Below, in pieces: positions 15,946 to 25,164 of a stretch of 64,000 nt of DNA (position 1 is the stretch's first letter; each line of letters begins with the position of its first letter). The stretch is from the NCBI RefSeq assembly GCF_000420745.1, contig NZ_ATVN01000003.1, forward strand, positions 220,705 to 284,704, read 5' to 3'. Both the position numbers and the translations under genes were made by a program. This DNA comes from Pseudorhodobacter ferrugineus DSM 5888 (GTDB lineage: Bacteria > Pseudomonadota > Alphaproteobacteria > Rhodobacterales > Rhodobacteraceae). Below the pieces are notes generated by a model. The model made no database searches. It had not been told where the DNA came from and worked only from the letters and a program-made list of their open reading frames with translations.

Positions 15946-17322
15946 TCAGCTTTTGTTACCGCGCCGCGCGAGGGCCGAGATTTCAGCAGCCCGCGATTTG
16001 ATTTGCGCATCCGAACCAAAGCCATAGCGCGCCCAGCCGCCACTGTCTATCCGCACCGCCGATGCCTCGCGGTTCAGGCCCCGCATTTCCAACGCTTCGG
16101 CCTTGATCAGCATCAAGGTTGCCATGAGAGCTGCATTTTCGGCAGCCGCTACAGCGGGCATGGTGCGGTTACTGATTTCCAGCGCTCTCTCAGACTCGCC
16201 GCGCGACAGGGCATAGGCGGCCAGTTGCATGTCAACATGGGCTGCATGGATGGCGCCGCCCGGAAGGCTGCGGTAGATGCGCCCAGCCTCGGCGAAGGCA
16301 TTAATCGCGGTGGCAGGATCGCGGGCCAGACTGATGCGGCCAAGGGCGAAATAGCTGAAGGCAAGGCGTCCGTCGGTCCAGCCTTGGGCACGGGCCGTCG
16401 AGACGGCTTGACGGGCCGCATCTTCGCGCCGTTGTGCGCTGCCGCTTGATCCGAGGGCCGTTTGTACAGCGTTAATCCAAAAGCGCGGGGATTTGGTCTG
16501 AGGGCGCATCGGCGCAGAATTGCCCGCCGGATTAACACGCGCCAGAATGCCGGGCAGTTTTGCGGCGACCTGCGCTTGCGTCATGCCAGACCGCAATTCG
16601 GGCGAATAATAGGCCCGCAGGATGGTCATATCAAAACCCGTCAGCGAGGTGTTGAAGTTGTCGTCATTAAAGACTGAATCGGTTAGCCGGAACAGGTCGT
16701 TCAATGGCCCCATGGCTTGCGCTGTTTCTTCGTGCAGGCAATCGCGGACCTCTTGCGCTGTGCTGTCGGCCGGAATGAAGACCGACACTTGGTCGCGCTG
16801 TTGCAAGGTTTGCCACACCAGTGTGCCGTTGTTGCGGCTGGATCGGAATTCATCCCACGACGTAACACGGGGCACAACAAAGCAGGCGACGTTGCTGTAA
16901 ACGCTTTGAATGGCTTTGCGCGGTACGAATTCAATGTTGATGGAGGCAGGGGCACCCGCCACTTCGCGAATGTTTAAGCCCGCCTCGTTGCGGAAGCGCT
17001 GGAGCAGGCGCGCAAGGTCGGTCAAGGCGCTGGGCGGGATCTGACCCGAGGTTCGCACCGTAATTGGGCCTTCAAAACGGGTCAGAATGGGCAGCGTGCG
17101 CCCACTTTCCATCGTAAAGGCCAATTCCAGAAAATCGCGCGCGATGTCCGCATTGTTACGCTGTGTCCGTGCAGCGGCCTTGAGGCCAAACTTGTTCGTT
17201 ACAGACGAGGCGCGACCGCTGGTGGCAGTCGAAGATTTGTTTTGGTTCATCGACACGTCTGCGCCCGGGCTGGGGACGCAAGCAGTCAGAAAACCGATCG
17301 CCAAAAGGGAGGCCAAGCGCAT
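15946..17322 (-). CDS. DUF2927 domain-containing lipoprotein
   Basis: A 458-residue lipoprotein: signal peptide MRLASLLAIGFLTAC with the lipobox cysteine at 15. The DUF2927 part (about 55-260) contains NADIARDFLELAFTMESGRTLPILTRFEGPI and the SCLHEE-like segment RDCLHEETAQAMGPLNDLF. The rest is helical and TPR-like (repeated A-rich helices around 300-440). Frame is open farther upstream, but only the ATG at 17322 gives a signal peptide; AAGG lies 9 nt ahead of it. The start abuts the stop of the upstream acetyltransferase gene. Function unknown; the HEE motif hints at a metalloprotease ancestry. Confidence 0.82.
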   Translation of the reverse strand: MRLASLLAIGFLTACVPSPGADVSMNQNKSSTATSGRASSVTNKFGLKAAARTQRNNADIARDFLELAFTMESGRTLPILTRFEGPITVRTSGQIPPSALTDLARLLQRFRNEAGLNIREVAGAPASINIEFVPRKAIQSVYSNVACFVVPRVTSWDEFRSSRNNGTLVWQTLQQRDQVSVFIPADSTAQEVRDCLHEETAQAMGPLNDLFRLTDSVFNDDNFNTSLTGFDMTILRAYYSPELRSGMTQAQVAAKLPGILARVNPAGNSAPMRPQTKSPRFWINAVQTALGSSGSAQRREDAARQAVSTARAQGWTDGRLAFSYFALGRISLARDPATAINAFAEAGRIYRSLPGGAIHAAHVDMQLAAYALSRGESERALEISNRTMPAVAAAENAALMATLMLIKAEALEMRGLNREASAVRIDSGGWARYGFGSDAQIKSRAAEISALARRGNKS

Positions 17323-17323
17323 C

Positions 17324-17770
17324 TTATGCGGCCTTTCTGAACTGGAGGAAAGAAGAGGTCGCAGCGGCAGTGTCATTCGTGCCGTAAAGATGTTCGGCGG
17401 CCTTCCAATAGACAGCAGGCGCGCCCGTTTGTTGGGCCGCAGCATAGATGGCGCGCATCAAGGTCGCCCCGGCGCGTTGGGCCTGAAACGCAGGAATCAC
17501 ATAGATATCTTGAACGTAGTAGGCGTTTTCAAAGGCGAATCGGGCGTGATGGATCTGGTAATGGGCGATCCCAACGATTTTGCCATCGCATTCAACGATC
17601 ATTGCGGCGGCATTATCCGTTTGGTGGGCCAGTTGGCGAAACAGGGCTGTCCGATCTGGCCAGCGCATCTTTGTATCATTCTGGGCCAGATACTGGCCCC
17701 AAAGCGGAAGCCACGCCTCAAAATCGCTGGGCATTAGGGGTCTTGTGCTCAATATATCGTTTTGGGTCAT
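17324..17770 (-). CDS. GNAT family N-acetyltransferase
   Basis: A 148-residue single-domain GNAT protein. Acetyl-CoA binding motif A is at VQDIYVIPAFQAQRAGATLMRAIYAAAQQTGA (around 90-120, a relaxed Q/RxxGxG/A), and WKAAEHLYGTNDTAAATSSFLQFRK at the C terminus is typical of the family. The target amine is not predictable. The stop lies 2 bases beyond the start of the DUF2927 gene, so the two are cotranscribed. Confidence 0.8.
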   Translation of the reverse strand: MTQNDILSTRPLMPSDFEAWLPLWGQYLAQNDTKMRWPDRTALFRQLAHQTDNAAAMIVECDGKIVGIAHYQIHHARFAFENAYYVQDIYVIPAFQAQRAGATLMRAIYAAAQQTGAPAVYWKAAEHLYGTNDTAAATSSFLQFRKAA

Positions 17771-18129
17771 GACACTTCCGCTTGGTTGTTCTGTCTGTTT
17801 GACCAGAGAACAGGGTCGGAGTGTCAGTTTCGCGGCCCGCCTGTGTCAATGATCGGGAATCTTTGAGGCGGCGGGTGATTCAACGGCTAGAGGGGAGAAA
17901 CAGCGCAAACGCCAGATTTACCCTGTTTTGATCGCTATATGTTTCAATATGTTTCAATAAGTGAATTTTCGTGAAGGGAATGTGGCCTAATTAAGGCAGC
18001 ATAGGGGCGGAGCGGCCATATTTGTGTCCCGATTCCCCGTCCAGTTATAAGGGGTTACGAAGGGTTCTTAAGGTGTAGAGTCAATCAAATGGCGATGCGC
18101 GATGGCTACAAGATATAGGGCTTGGTGAT
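17771..18129. other. 359-bp intergenic region, no gene seen
   Basis: Between the acetyltransferase start and the MoxR stop, both on the minus strand. AT-richer than its surroundings, with a short tandem repeat (ATGTTTCAAT twice, around 17939-17958). It should hold the acetyltransferase-lipoprotein promoter, but I cannot place -35 and -10 boxes with confidence. Confidence 0.5.
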
Positions 18130-18966
18130 TTAGCGCTGCCCGCGTGCCATGAACGCCAACCGTTCAAACAAATGCACGTCTTGTTCATTCTTCAGGAGTG
18201 CACCATGCAGGCGCGGTAAAGATACCTTGTCGCGGGCCAGATCTTCGGGCTGCAAATCCTCGGCCAACAAAAGCTTTAACCAATCGAGGACTTCGCTGGT
18301 CGACGGCTTTTTCTTGAGGCCTGGCATGTCGCGCAATTCGTAAAATTGGGTGAGGGCGGTGGTCAGCAGCGCCTCTTTGATGCCCGGGAAATGGACTTCG
18401 ACGATCTGGCGCAGGGTTGCGATTTCGGGAAAGCGAATGAAGTGGAAGAAACAGCGGCGCAAAAACGCGTCGGGTAGTTCTTTTTCATTGTTGGAGGTGA
18501 TGATGACGATGGGGCGCTGGCGGGCCTTGATGACTTCGCCGGTTTCATAGACAAAAAATTCCATCCGGTCCAATTCCTGCAACAGGTCATTGGGGAATTC
18601 GATATCGGCCTTGTCGATTTCGTCGATCAACAGAACCACACGCTCTTTCGCGTCAAACGCTTGCCACAGCTTGCCCTTGCGGATGTAGTTTTTCACATCA
18701 TGCACACGCGCGTCGCCAAGTTGGCTGTCGCGCAAACGGCTGACGGCGTCATATTCATAGAGGCCCTGTTGTGCCTTGGTGGTGGATTTAACGTGCCATT
18801 CCAGCAGGGGCATGCCCAAGGCCTGCGCAACCTGACGGGCCAATTCGGTCTTACCCGTGCCTGGTTCGCCTTTTACCAATAGCGGGCGTTGCAGGATGAC
18901 GGCGGCGTTTACGGCAACGGTCAAATCTTCGGTGGCGATATAGCTGTCGGTTGAGGCGAATTTCAT
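18130..18966 (-). CDS. MoxR family AAA+ ATPase
   Basis: A 278-residue ATPase with Walker A GEPGTGKTE (around 37-45), Walker B VLLIDEIDKAD, sensor 1 IVIITSNNEKELPDAFLRRC and the arginine finger region. MoxR proteins are chaperone-like ATPases that act with VWA-domain partners; the CoxE-like protein at 14553-15737 is the obvious candidate. The usual MoxR-VWA adjacency is broken here by about 2.4 kb of unrelated genes. Confidence 0.92.
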   Translation of the reverse strand: MKFASTDSYIATEDLTVAVNAAVILQRPLLVKGEPGTGKTELARQVAQALGMPLLEWHVKSTTKAQQGLYEYDAVSRLRDSQLGDARVHDVKNYIRKGKLWQAFDAKERVVLLIDEIDKADIEFPNDLLQELDRMEFFVYETGEVIKARQRPIVIITSNNEKELPDAFLRRCFFHFIRFPEIATLRQIVEVHFPGIKEALLTTALTQFYELRDMPGLKKKPSTSEVLDWLKLLLAEDLQPEDLARDKVSLPRLHGALLKNEQDVHLFERLAFMARGQR

Positions 18967-19168
18967 CTTTAAGTTGCGGCCCTGTCATAAGTTTCCATAA
19001 GACCTTATCGCCGCCATCAAATTGTCGCAACCGCTAGTGACAATGGCGGCAGGTTCCTTTAAAGGACCGCCAACAGGAGCGCGTGCGATGCCGAAAGCCC
19101 CCGTTTCAACGGCCCCGAGTCGCGATACACAGCTCATTGTTGGGTGCGACCAAATGGAGATTGATGAG

Positions 19169-19591
19169 ATGAAGGTCGAAACCTTTGTTCCCGACGATTA
19201 CCGCCCGGCTGAGAATGAGCCATTCATGAATGACCGTCAGCTTGAATACTTCCGCCGCAAGTTGCTGACATGGAAGCAAGACATGCTGGATCAATCGGCC
19301 GAAACGATTGAGGGCTTGCAAGGGTCCGCCCGCGCTGTGCCAGACATCGCAGATCGCGCGTCCGAGGAAACCGACCGCGCGCTGGAATTGCGCACACGGG
19401 ACCGTCAGCGCAAGCTTGTGTCCAAGATAGATGCGGCCCTGCGCCGGATTGAGCATGGCGAGTTTGGCTATTGCGATGTCACCGGCGAGCCTATTTCGTT
19501 GAAACGGTTGGATGCGCGCCCGATTGCGACCATGACGCTGGAAGCGCAAGAAAAGCATGAACGCCGTGAGAAGGTGCATCGCGAGGATTGA
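19169..19591 (+). CDS. dksA: RNA polymerase-binding transcription factor DksA (single-cysteine type)
   Basis: Binds the RNA polymerase secondary channel and, with ppGpp, reprograms transcription at rRNA and amino-acid promoters. The 140-residue protein keeps the coiled coil with the catalytic tip motif D59-x-x-D62-x-A64. The globular part has only one of the four zinc cysteines (C102 in GYCDVTGEP); the other three positions are T, T and A. Such zinc-less forms are known in alphaproteobacteria. The start at 19169 has GGAG 8 nt upstream; the frame is open to 19022. A terminator follows at 19634-19674. Confidence 0.93.
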   Translation: MKVETFVPDDYRPAENEPFMNDRQLEYFRRKLLTWKQDMLDQSAETIEGLQGSARAVPDIADRASEETDRALELRTRDRQRKLVSKIDAALRRIEHGEFGYCDVTGEPISLKRLDARPIATMTLEAQEKHERREKVHRED

Positions 19592-19633
19592 TCGTCAACG
19601 ATTGAGTGCCGCGCCACAATAGATGATGATAGT

Positions 19634-19674
19634 GAAGGCCGGACCTGTTATGAGGGGCCGGCCTTGCGCGTTTT
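19634..19674 (+). terminator. Rho-independent terminator of dksA
   Basis: AAGGCCGG and CCGGCCTT form an 8-bp stem, extended by G-C pairs in the loop, followed by GCGCGTTTT. It ends 15 nt before the next gene's start codon. Confidence 0.75.
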
Positions 19675-19688
19675 ATAAGGCCCAAAAG

Positions 19689-20861
19689 ATGACTTTGAAA
19701 AATACCGAATTTACTGTTCTTGGTGCAGGTGTGGCGGGGTTGGCTGTTGCCACCGCGCTGGCCCAACGCGGTGCCAAGGTTGTCGTTTTGGAACAGGCCG
19801 ATGCGATACGCGAAGTTGGGGCGGGTTTGCAAATTAGCCCAAATGGCGCGGCTGTTTTGCGCGCCTTGGGGCTTGAGGGCGCGCTCGTGGCTTTGGCGAT
19901 GCGAACCCAAGCGATTGAATTGCGCGACGGGTACAGCGGTGATCCGGTCCTGAGGCTGGAGGTGGCAAAGCTGCGGCCTGCGCAGGCGTTTCACCTTGTG
20001 CACCGTGCCGACCTGATCGAGGTTTTGCGCAAAGGGGCCGAAGCGGCAGGGGTTGAGCTTCAGCTGTTGCAGCGGATTGAAGCGGTTGATCTGTCGGGCA
20101 GCACGCCGCGCCTTGTGACGGCTACGGGGGCGGAACGTGCAGCAGGGTTTGTAATCGGGGCAGACGGGTTGCATTCGAAAGTGCGCGGTGCGCTGAACGG
20201 GGCGGTGGCGCCGTTTTTCACCCATCAGATTGCATGGCGCGCGTTGATCCCCGCCACGCCGGGCGATGCTGCGGTGGCCGAGGTGCATATGGGGGCGGGC
20301 CGACATTTGGTCAGTTATCCTTTGCGCGGTGGCACACTGCGCAACATCGTGGCCGTCGAGGAACGTCGCCAATGGGTCGAAGAAGGCTGGAACCTGCGTG
20401 ATGATCCGTTGGAAATGCGGCTGGCCTTTGACGGGTTTTCACCGCGTGTGCAAGGCTGGCTGGAGGCCGCGAGTGATGTTTGGCTGTGGGGGTTGTTCCG
20501 CCATCCTGTGGCAAAACAGTGGTTCAGTCAACGCGCGGCCATTCTGGGCGACGCGGCGCATCCAACGCTGCCTTTTCTGGCCCAAGGCGCGAATATGGCG
20601 CTGGAAGATGCGTGGGTGCTGGCGGATTGTTTGGATCGGTTGGGGGTTGCCAAGGGCTTGCCTGCCTATCAGGCGCTGCGCCAATTCCGCTGCGCAAAGA
20701 TTGTGCAGGCCGCGAATAGCAATGCGCGGGCCTATCATCTGCGCGAGCCATTGCGGGCGGTGGCCCATCTGGGGCTGAGGCTGGGCGGTGCCGTTGCCCC
20801 CGGTTTGGCGCTGCGAAAGTTCGACTGGATTTACGGCCATGACGTGACGGTGGGCGGGTAA
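19689..20861 (+). CDS. FAD-dependent aromatic monooxygenase (salicylate hydroxylase-like)
   Basis: A 390-residue class A flavoprotein monooxygenase. The N-terminal FAD-binding Rossmann motif is GAGVAGLAVATALAQRG (residues 11-27). The DG motif reads GFVIGADGLHSKVRGAL, and the GD motif AAILGDAAHPTLPFLAQGANMALEDAWVLAD binds the FAD ribose. These enzymes hydroxylate aromatic carboxylates or related rings using NAD(P)H and oxygen; salicylate or 3-hydroxybenzoate type is the closest, but the substrate is uncertain. The start has AAGG 9 nt ahead. It follows the dksA terminator and is alone. Confidence 0.85.
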   Translation: MTLKNTEFTVLGAGVAGLAVATALAQRGAKVVVLEQADAIREVGAGLQISPNGAAVLRALGLEGALVALAMRTQAIELRDGYSGDPVLRLEVAKLRPAQAFHLVHRADLIEVLRKGAEAAGVELQLLQRIEAVDLSGSTPRLVTATGAERAAGFVIGADGLHSKVRGALNGAVAPFFTHQIAWRALIPATPGDAAVAEVHMGAGRHLVSYPLRGGTLRNIVAVEERRQWVEEGWNLRDDPLEMRLAFDGFSPRVQGWLEAASDVWLWGLFRHPVAKQWFSQRAAILGDAAHPTLPFLAQGANMALEDAWVLADCLDRLGVAKGLPAYQALRQFRCAKIVQAANSNARAYHLREPLRAVAHLGLRLGGAVAPGLALRKFDWIYGHDVTVGG

Positions 20862-20867
20862 GGCCGT

Positions 20868-21647
20868 TCAGGCGGCAAGGTCTATCCATACTGGAACATG
20901 GTCGGACGGTTTTTCTTCGGCACGCACTTCGCGGTCGATTTGGCAATCGCGCAAAAGGTCAGCGGCTTGGGGCGACAGCAAAAGGTGGTCGATGCGGATG
21001 CCGTTGTTTTTCTCCCACGCGCCGGCCTGATAATCCCAAAAGCTGTATTGGCCGGGGTTTTGATTGCGGGCGCGAAAGGCGTCTGTCAGGCCAAGGTTCA
21101 CGATGCGCCGGAACGCGGCGCGGGTGGCGGGCAGGTAAAGCGCATCCTCGGTCCAAGCCATAGGGTTTGCAGCATCTTCTGGTTGGGGGATGACGTTATA
21201 GTCACCCGCGATCACCAAAGGCTCCTCGGATTTCAGCAATTCTGCCACCCGCGCCTCCATCCGTGCCATCCACGCCAGTTTATAGTCGTATTTCGGCCCC
21301 GGTGCAGGGTTGCCGTTGGGCAGATAAAGGCCACAAAGGCGCACGGGGCGCTCTCCGATCACGGTTGCCTCGATCCAGCGGGCCTGTTCGTCGGTATCGT
21401 CGCCAGGCAAGCCGCGGGTGATATCTTCCAGCGGCAGGCGCGACAGGATGGCGACTCCGTTAAAGCCTTTTTGCCCATGTGTTTCAACGCGGTAGCCCAG
21501 ATCCTCGAGCATCTCTCGCGGGAAATTTTCATCGACGGATTTTATTTCCTGCAAGGCCACGACATCGGGTTTGGCCGCCGCCAGCCAGCGGGGCAGCGCG
21601 TCGATTCGAGCCTTGATACCGTTGATGTTGAATGTCGCAAGTTTCAT
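20868..21647 (-). CDS. xth: Exodeoxyribonuclease III
   Basis: AP endonuclease and 3'-5' exonuclease of base excision repair. The 259-residue EEP-fold enzyme starts MKLATFNINGIKAR (metal-site N), then VVALQEIKS (catalytic E), LCGLYLPNGNP, AGDYNVIPQ (D and N), and ends KPSDHVPVWIDL (catalytic D-H). It converges on the monooxygenase with only 6 bases between stops. Confidence 0.95.
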   Translation of the reverse strand: MKLATFNINGIKARIDALPRWLAAAKPDVVALQEIKSVDENFPREMLEDLGYRVETHGQKGFNGVAILSRLPLEDITRGLPGDDTDEQARWIEATVIGERPVRLCGLYLPNGNPAPGPKYDYKLAWMARMEARVAELLKSEEPLVIAGDYNVIPQPEDAANPMAWTEDALYLPATRAAFRRIVNLGLTDAFRARNQNPGQYSFWDYQAGAWEKNNGIRIDHLLLSPQAADLLRDCQIDREVRAEEKPSDHVPVWIDLAA

Positions 21648-21703
21648 GTACTGCCCCCATGCCGTTCCCTATGTTCTAGGCGGCAGGGGGGGAAGGGGCA
21701 AGC

Positions 21704-22036
21704 TTACATCGAGAACGACACACCACAGCCACAGGAACTGCTGGCATTCGGGTTCTCGATCACAAAGCGCGCGCCGATCAATTCTTGGGAAAAGTCGATC
21801 ACGGCGTTGGACAGAAACGGCAATGATACGGCGTCAACCAGCACTTTCATCCCGTCTTTTTCCAAGACCATATCGTCCTCGGTTGGGTCATCAAGCCGGA
21901 TATCATATTGAAAGCCTGAGCATCCGCCACCATCTACGGCGACACGCAAGGCTTTGATGTCACCGGTTTCCTCGGCAATCTCGGCCAGTCGGGCAAAGGC
22001 ACGGTCAGTCACGCGCGGGGGCAGGGTCAGGGTCAT
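21704..22036 (-). CDS. erpA: Iron-sulfur cluster insertion protein ErpA (HesB/IscA family)
   Basis: A 110-residue A-type carrier that delivers Fe-S clusters to apoproteins. The three conserved cysteines are in GGGCSGFQYD and SSCGCGVSF. It is not coupled to a suf or isc operon; it stands with xth downstream and is divergent from dgt. ErpA and IscA types are hard to separate by sequence, so the symbol carries some doubt. Confidence 0.9.
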   Translation of the reverse strand: MTLTLPPRVTDRAFARLAEIAEETGDIKALRVAVDGGGCSGFQYDIRLDDPTEDDMVLEKDGMKVLVDAVSLPFLSNAVIDFSQELIGARFVIENPNASSSCGCGVSFSM

Positions 22037-22182
22037 GTCAGATGCGCCTTTTGTGTAGCTACTAATCTAATATAGGCCCGCGCGCGGGTTGGAACAAGAT
22101 GCACAGTCTAGGGTGCCATTTGTTAGGGAATCGCCTATAGATGGCAGGAACAGCCGTGGACTGCATGGCGTAACAGGTTTGA

Positions 22183-23355
22183 ATGATGTTTGCACCCTAT
22201 GCTTGCCTACCCGATGCATCGCGCGGGCGACTACACGAAGAGCGGATGTCGTCATTTCGGTCGCCGTTTCAACGCGATAGGGACCGGATCATCCATTCAT
22301 CAGCGTTTCGGCGATTGAAGCACAAAACGCAAGTGTTCGTCGAACACGAGGGCGATTATTACCGCACACGCTTGACCCATTCGATTGAGGTCGCGCAGGT
22401 GGCGCGGACCATTTCGGGGGTCTTGGGGCTGAACACCGATTTGGCCGAGGCGATTGCGCTGGCGCATGATCTGGGTCACACGCCGTTCGGCCACACGGGC
22501 GAGGATGCACTGGCCGAGCTGATGGCGCCGTTCGGTGGGTTTGACCATAACGCCCAAGCGTTGCGGATTGTGACGCAGCTGGAACGCCATTATGCAGATT
22601 TTGACGGGTTGAACCTGACATGGGAAGCGTTGGAGGGCATAGCCAAACACAATGGCCCCGTGGTTGCGGGCCTCGGTGAGGCGCTGCCTTATGCGCTGGT
22701 CGAGGCCAATGCCGAATGGGATTTGGAACTGCACACCTATGCCAGTGCCGAGGCGCAAGTGGCGGCGATCGCCGATGACATTGCCTATTCGCACCATGAT
22801 TTGCACGATGGTTTGCGGTCTGGCCTGTTTGACGAGGCGGATTTGATGGAACTGCCTGTCACTGGCCCCGCCTTTGCCGAGGTGGATGCGCTGTATCCGG
22901 GGCTGGAAAAGATGCGCCGTCGACATGAGGCGCTGCGCCGTGTTTTTGGCCGGATGGTTGAAGATGTGATCGCTGTGGCGAACATCCGGCTGGATGCGGC
23001 CAAACCGCAGTCTGTTCATGATATCAGGGCGATGGAGGGCACTGTAATACGGTTTTCCAAACCGCTCTACCAAGAGCTGAAGGCGATCCGGTCCTTTCTG
23101 TTTACGCGCATGTACCGCGCGCCGAGTGTGATGAAGGAACGGACGCGCGTAACAGCCGTGGTGCGTGATCTGTTCCCGTTATTCATGGCACAGCCCGAAT
23201 TGCTGCCAACGGAATGGGCCGAAGATGTGGCCCGCGCCGACACCCATATGCTGCTGGCCCGTATCGTGGCCGATTATGTGGCGGGCATGACCGACCGTTT
23301 TGCCATTCAAGAACACGCGCGGCTGTTTGACGCCGCGCCCAGCCAGCCGGAGTGA
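22183..23355 (+). CDS. dgt: Deoxyguanosinetriphosphate triphosphohydrolase-like protein
   Basis: A 390-residue HD-domain dNTPase that removes tripolyphosphate from dGTP or other dNTPs. Motifs: SPFQRDRDRIIHSSAFRRLKHKTQVF near the N terminus, the HD metal site TRLTHSIEVAQVARTI and LAHDLGHTPFGHTGEDAL, the second histidine in EGIAKHNGP, and DDIAYSHHDLHDGL. Length matches the shorter alphaproteobacterial group rather than the 505-residue enterobacterial Dgt. Tandem ATGs at 22183 and 22186 both could start it. Confidence 0.92.
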   Translation: MMFAPYACLPDASRGRLHEERMSSFRSPFQRDRDRIIHSSAFRRLKHKTQVFVEHEGDYYRTRLTHSIEVAQVARTISGVLGLNTDLAEAIALAHDLGHTPFGHTGEDALAELMAPFGGFDHNAQALRIVTQLERHYADFDGLNLTWEALEGIAKHNGPVVAGLGEALPYALVEANAEWDLELHTYASAEAQVAAIADDIAYSHHDLHDGLRSGLFDEADLMELPVTGPAFAEVDALYPGLEKMRRRHEALRRVFGRMVEDVIAVANIRLDAAKPQSVHDIRAMEGTVIRFSKPLYQELKAIRSFLFTRMYRAPSVMKERTRVTAVVRDLFPLFMAQPELLPTEWAEDVARADTHMLLARIVADYVAGMTDRFAIQEHARLFDAAPSQPE

Positions 23356-23361
23356 TACGAT

Positions 23362-25164
23362 ATGGCGGCTGAAGGAATGACGCCTGTTGAGGCCTTGGCG
23401 CTGGTGGGCGTGATCGGGGTAGGGGCGCAGTGGCTTGCATGGCGCATCCAGATGCCTGCGATTGTGCTGATGCTGCTGGCAGGGCTGATTGTGGGGCCTA
23501 TCACGGGGATTTTCATCCCTTCGCGCGATATTGGCGATTTGGTCGGGCCGATGATTTCCATCGCGGTGGCGGTGATTTTGTTTGAAGGCGGGCTGACCTT
23601 GAACCTGCATGCGCTGCAAGATGCGGCCAAGGGCGTGCGGCGGCTGGTGATCATTGGTGCGCCGATGGGGTGGCTGACCTCGACCTTGGCCGTGCATTAT
23701 GGTGCGGGCTTGGGGTGGGAGGCGTCTGCCGTATTCGGCGGCATTATGATTGTGACCGGACCCACGGTGATTGCGCCCTTGCTGCGCCAAGCGCGATTGT
23801 CGCGCAGGCCTGCGGCGCTGTTGCAATGGGAAGCGATTGTAAACGACCCCGTGGGGGCACTGGCGGCGGTTTTGGCCTTTGGCGTTGTCACGGTGTTAAG
23901 CGAGAATGAGGGTGGCGCGGCCGCGGCAGTTCACTTTTTTGGCGGGATCTTCTTTGCGACCTTGGTGGGTTGGCTTGCGGGGCGCGGAATAGCCTTGGCC
24001 TTTCAGCGTGCCTTGGTGCCCGAGTATATGAAAGTGCCCGTGCTGTTCGTGGTCTTGCTGGCGGCCTTTACCATTTCCGATCGCGTCTTGCATGAAAGCG
24101 GGCTGCTGGCGGTGACGGTGATGGGCCTTGTGATCGCCAATGCGGCCTTGCCCAGCTATGAGGAACTGCGGCGGTTCAAGGAACATGCGACGATTTTGCT
24201 GGTGTCGGGGGTTTTCATCTTGTTGGCGGCGGGGCTGGATATGCAGGCCTTGTTGTCGCTGGATTTGCGGGCGGTTTTGTTTGTGGGGCTGGTGGTTTTG
24301 GTGGCGCGGCCCTTGTCGGTCATGGTGTCGCTGATTGGCACCACTGTGCCATGGCGCGAACGTGTTCTTGTGGCGCTGACAGGTCCGCGTGGTGTGGTGC
24401 TGATGGCCGTTGCAGGCCTGTTTGGCGAACGTCTTGTGGCGATGGGTGTGCCGGACGGGGCCGCGATTGGGCCGCTGGCCTTTGCGCTGGTTGCATCAAC
24501 TGTGGTGATCAACGGCTTTGGGCTGACACCTTTGGCAAGCCTTTTGGGGTTGCGCGCGGCCGAGGTTCCGGGCGTTTTGCTGGTGGGGGGGACGCGGCTT
24601 ACGACAGGCCTTGGGGCGGCGCTGAAAAAGGCAGAGGTGCCAGTTTTGGTCACCGATTGGAACCTTGGGCATTTGCGCCATGCGCGTGCGGCGGGGTTGC
24701 AGGTTTTTTATGGGGATATTTTATCCGAGGCCGCCGAGAACAAGGTAGAGTTTATCGGGTTTTCGACGATTTTGGCGGCGACAGATAATGATTCCTATAA
24801 CACGTTGGTAGCCACCGATCTTGCCCCCGAATTTGGCCGCGACAAGGTGTGGCAATTGCCACGGGTCAAAAGCGACAGCCAGCGGCATGCCTTGCCTGTG
24901 ACACTGGGGGGGCGGCGCTTGGGCGACGGGCGCACCTATGACGAGTTTGAGGCACTGATGATTGAAGGCTGGACAGTGCGCACCACCAAACTAACCGAGG
25001 AATACGGGTTTGAGGCGTGGCACGCTGACCGGCCTTTGTCGGTATTACTATGCGTTATCGGCACGAATGGGGATGTGCGTTTTGTGGCTCAAGACAGCAA
25101 GCAGGTGCCAGTTGCAGGCGCGCGGCTGATTGCCCTGTCGCCGCCCAAAAGTGACGGGCCTTAG
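23362..25164 (+). CDS. Cation:proton antiporter (CPA1 type) with C-terminal nucleotide-binding domain
   Basis: A 600-residue inner-membrane antiporter. Residues about 10-390 contain some 12 helices with the Na/H exchanger pattern (EGGLTLNLHAL, MIVTGPTVIAPLLRQ, WEAIVNDPVGALAAVLAFG, where NDP carries the transport Asp). From about 405 a Rossmann-like RCK/TrkA segment follows (VLLVGGTRLTTGLGAAL, VLVTDWNLGHLRHAR, FYGDILSEAAENKVEF), which suggests gating by a nucleotide, as in potassium efflux antiporters. Starts 6 nt after dgt, so probably cotranscribed. Its last 4 bases overlap the convergent dsbB. Confidence 0.9.
   Translation: MAAEGMTPVEALALVGVIGVGAQWLAWRIQMPAIVLMLLAGLIVGPITGIFIPSRDIGDLVGPMISIAVAVILFEGGLTLNLHALQDAAKGVRRLVIIGAPMGWLTSTLAVHYGAGLGWEASAVFGGIMIVTGPTVIAPLLRQARLSRRPAALLQWEAIVNDPVGALAAVLAFGVVTVLSENEGGAAAAVHFFGGIFFATLVGWLAGRGIALAFQRALVPEYMKVPVLFVVLLAAFTISDRVLHESGLLAVTVMGLVIANAALPSYEELRRFKEHATILLVSGVFILLAAGLDMQALLSLDLRAVLFVGLVVLVARPLSVMVSLIGTTVPWRERVLVALTGPRGVVLMAVAGLFGERLVAMGVPDGAAIGPLAFALVASTVVINGFGLTPLASLLGLRAAEVPGVLLVGGTRLTTGLGAALKKAEVPVLVTDWNLGHLRHARAAGLQVFYGDILSEAAENKVEFIGFSTILAATDNDSYNTLVATDLAPEFGRDKVWQLPRVKSDSQRHALPVTLGGRRLGDGRTYDEFEALMIEGWTVRTTKLTEEYGFEAWHADRPLSVLLCVIGTNGDVRFVAQDSKQVPVAGARLIALSPPKSDGP

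Noticed and set aside
19021..19070. Inverted repeats ATTGTC/GACAAT and GGTTCCTTT/AAAGGACC ahead of dksA as operators
   Set aside because: Arms are short or imperfect and could arise by chance; nothing identifies a regulator.
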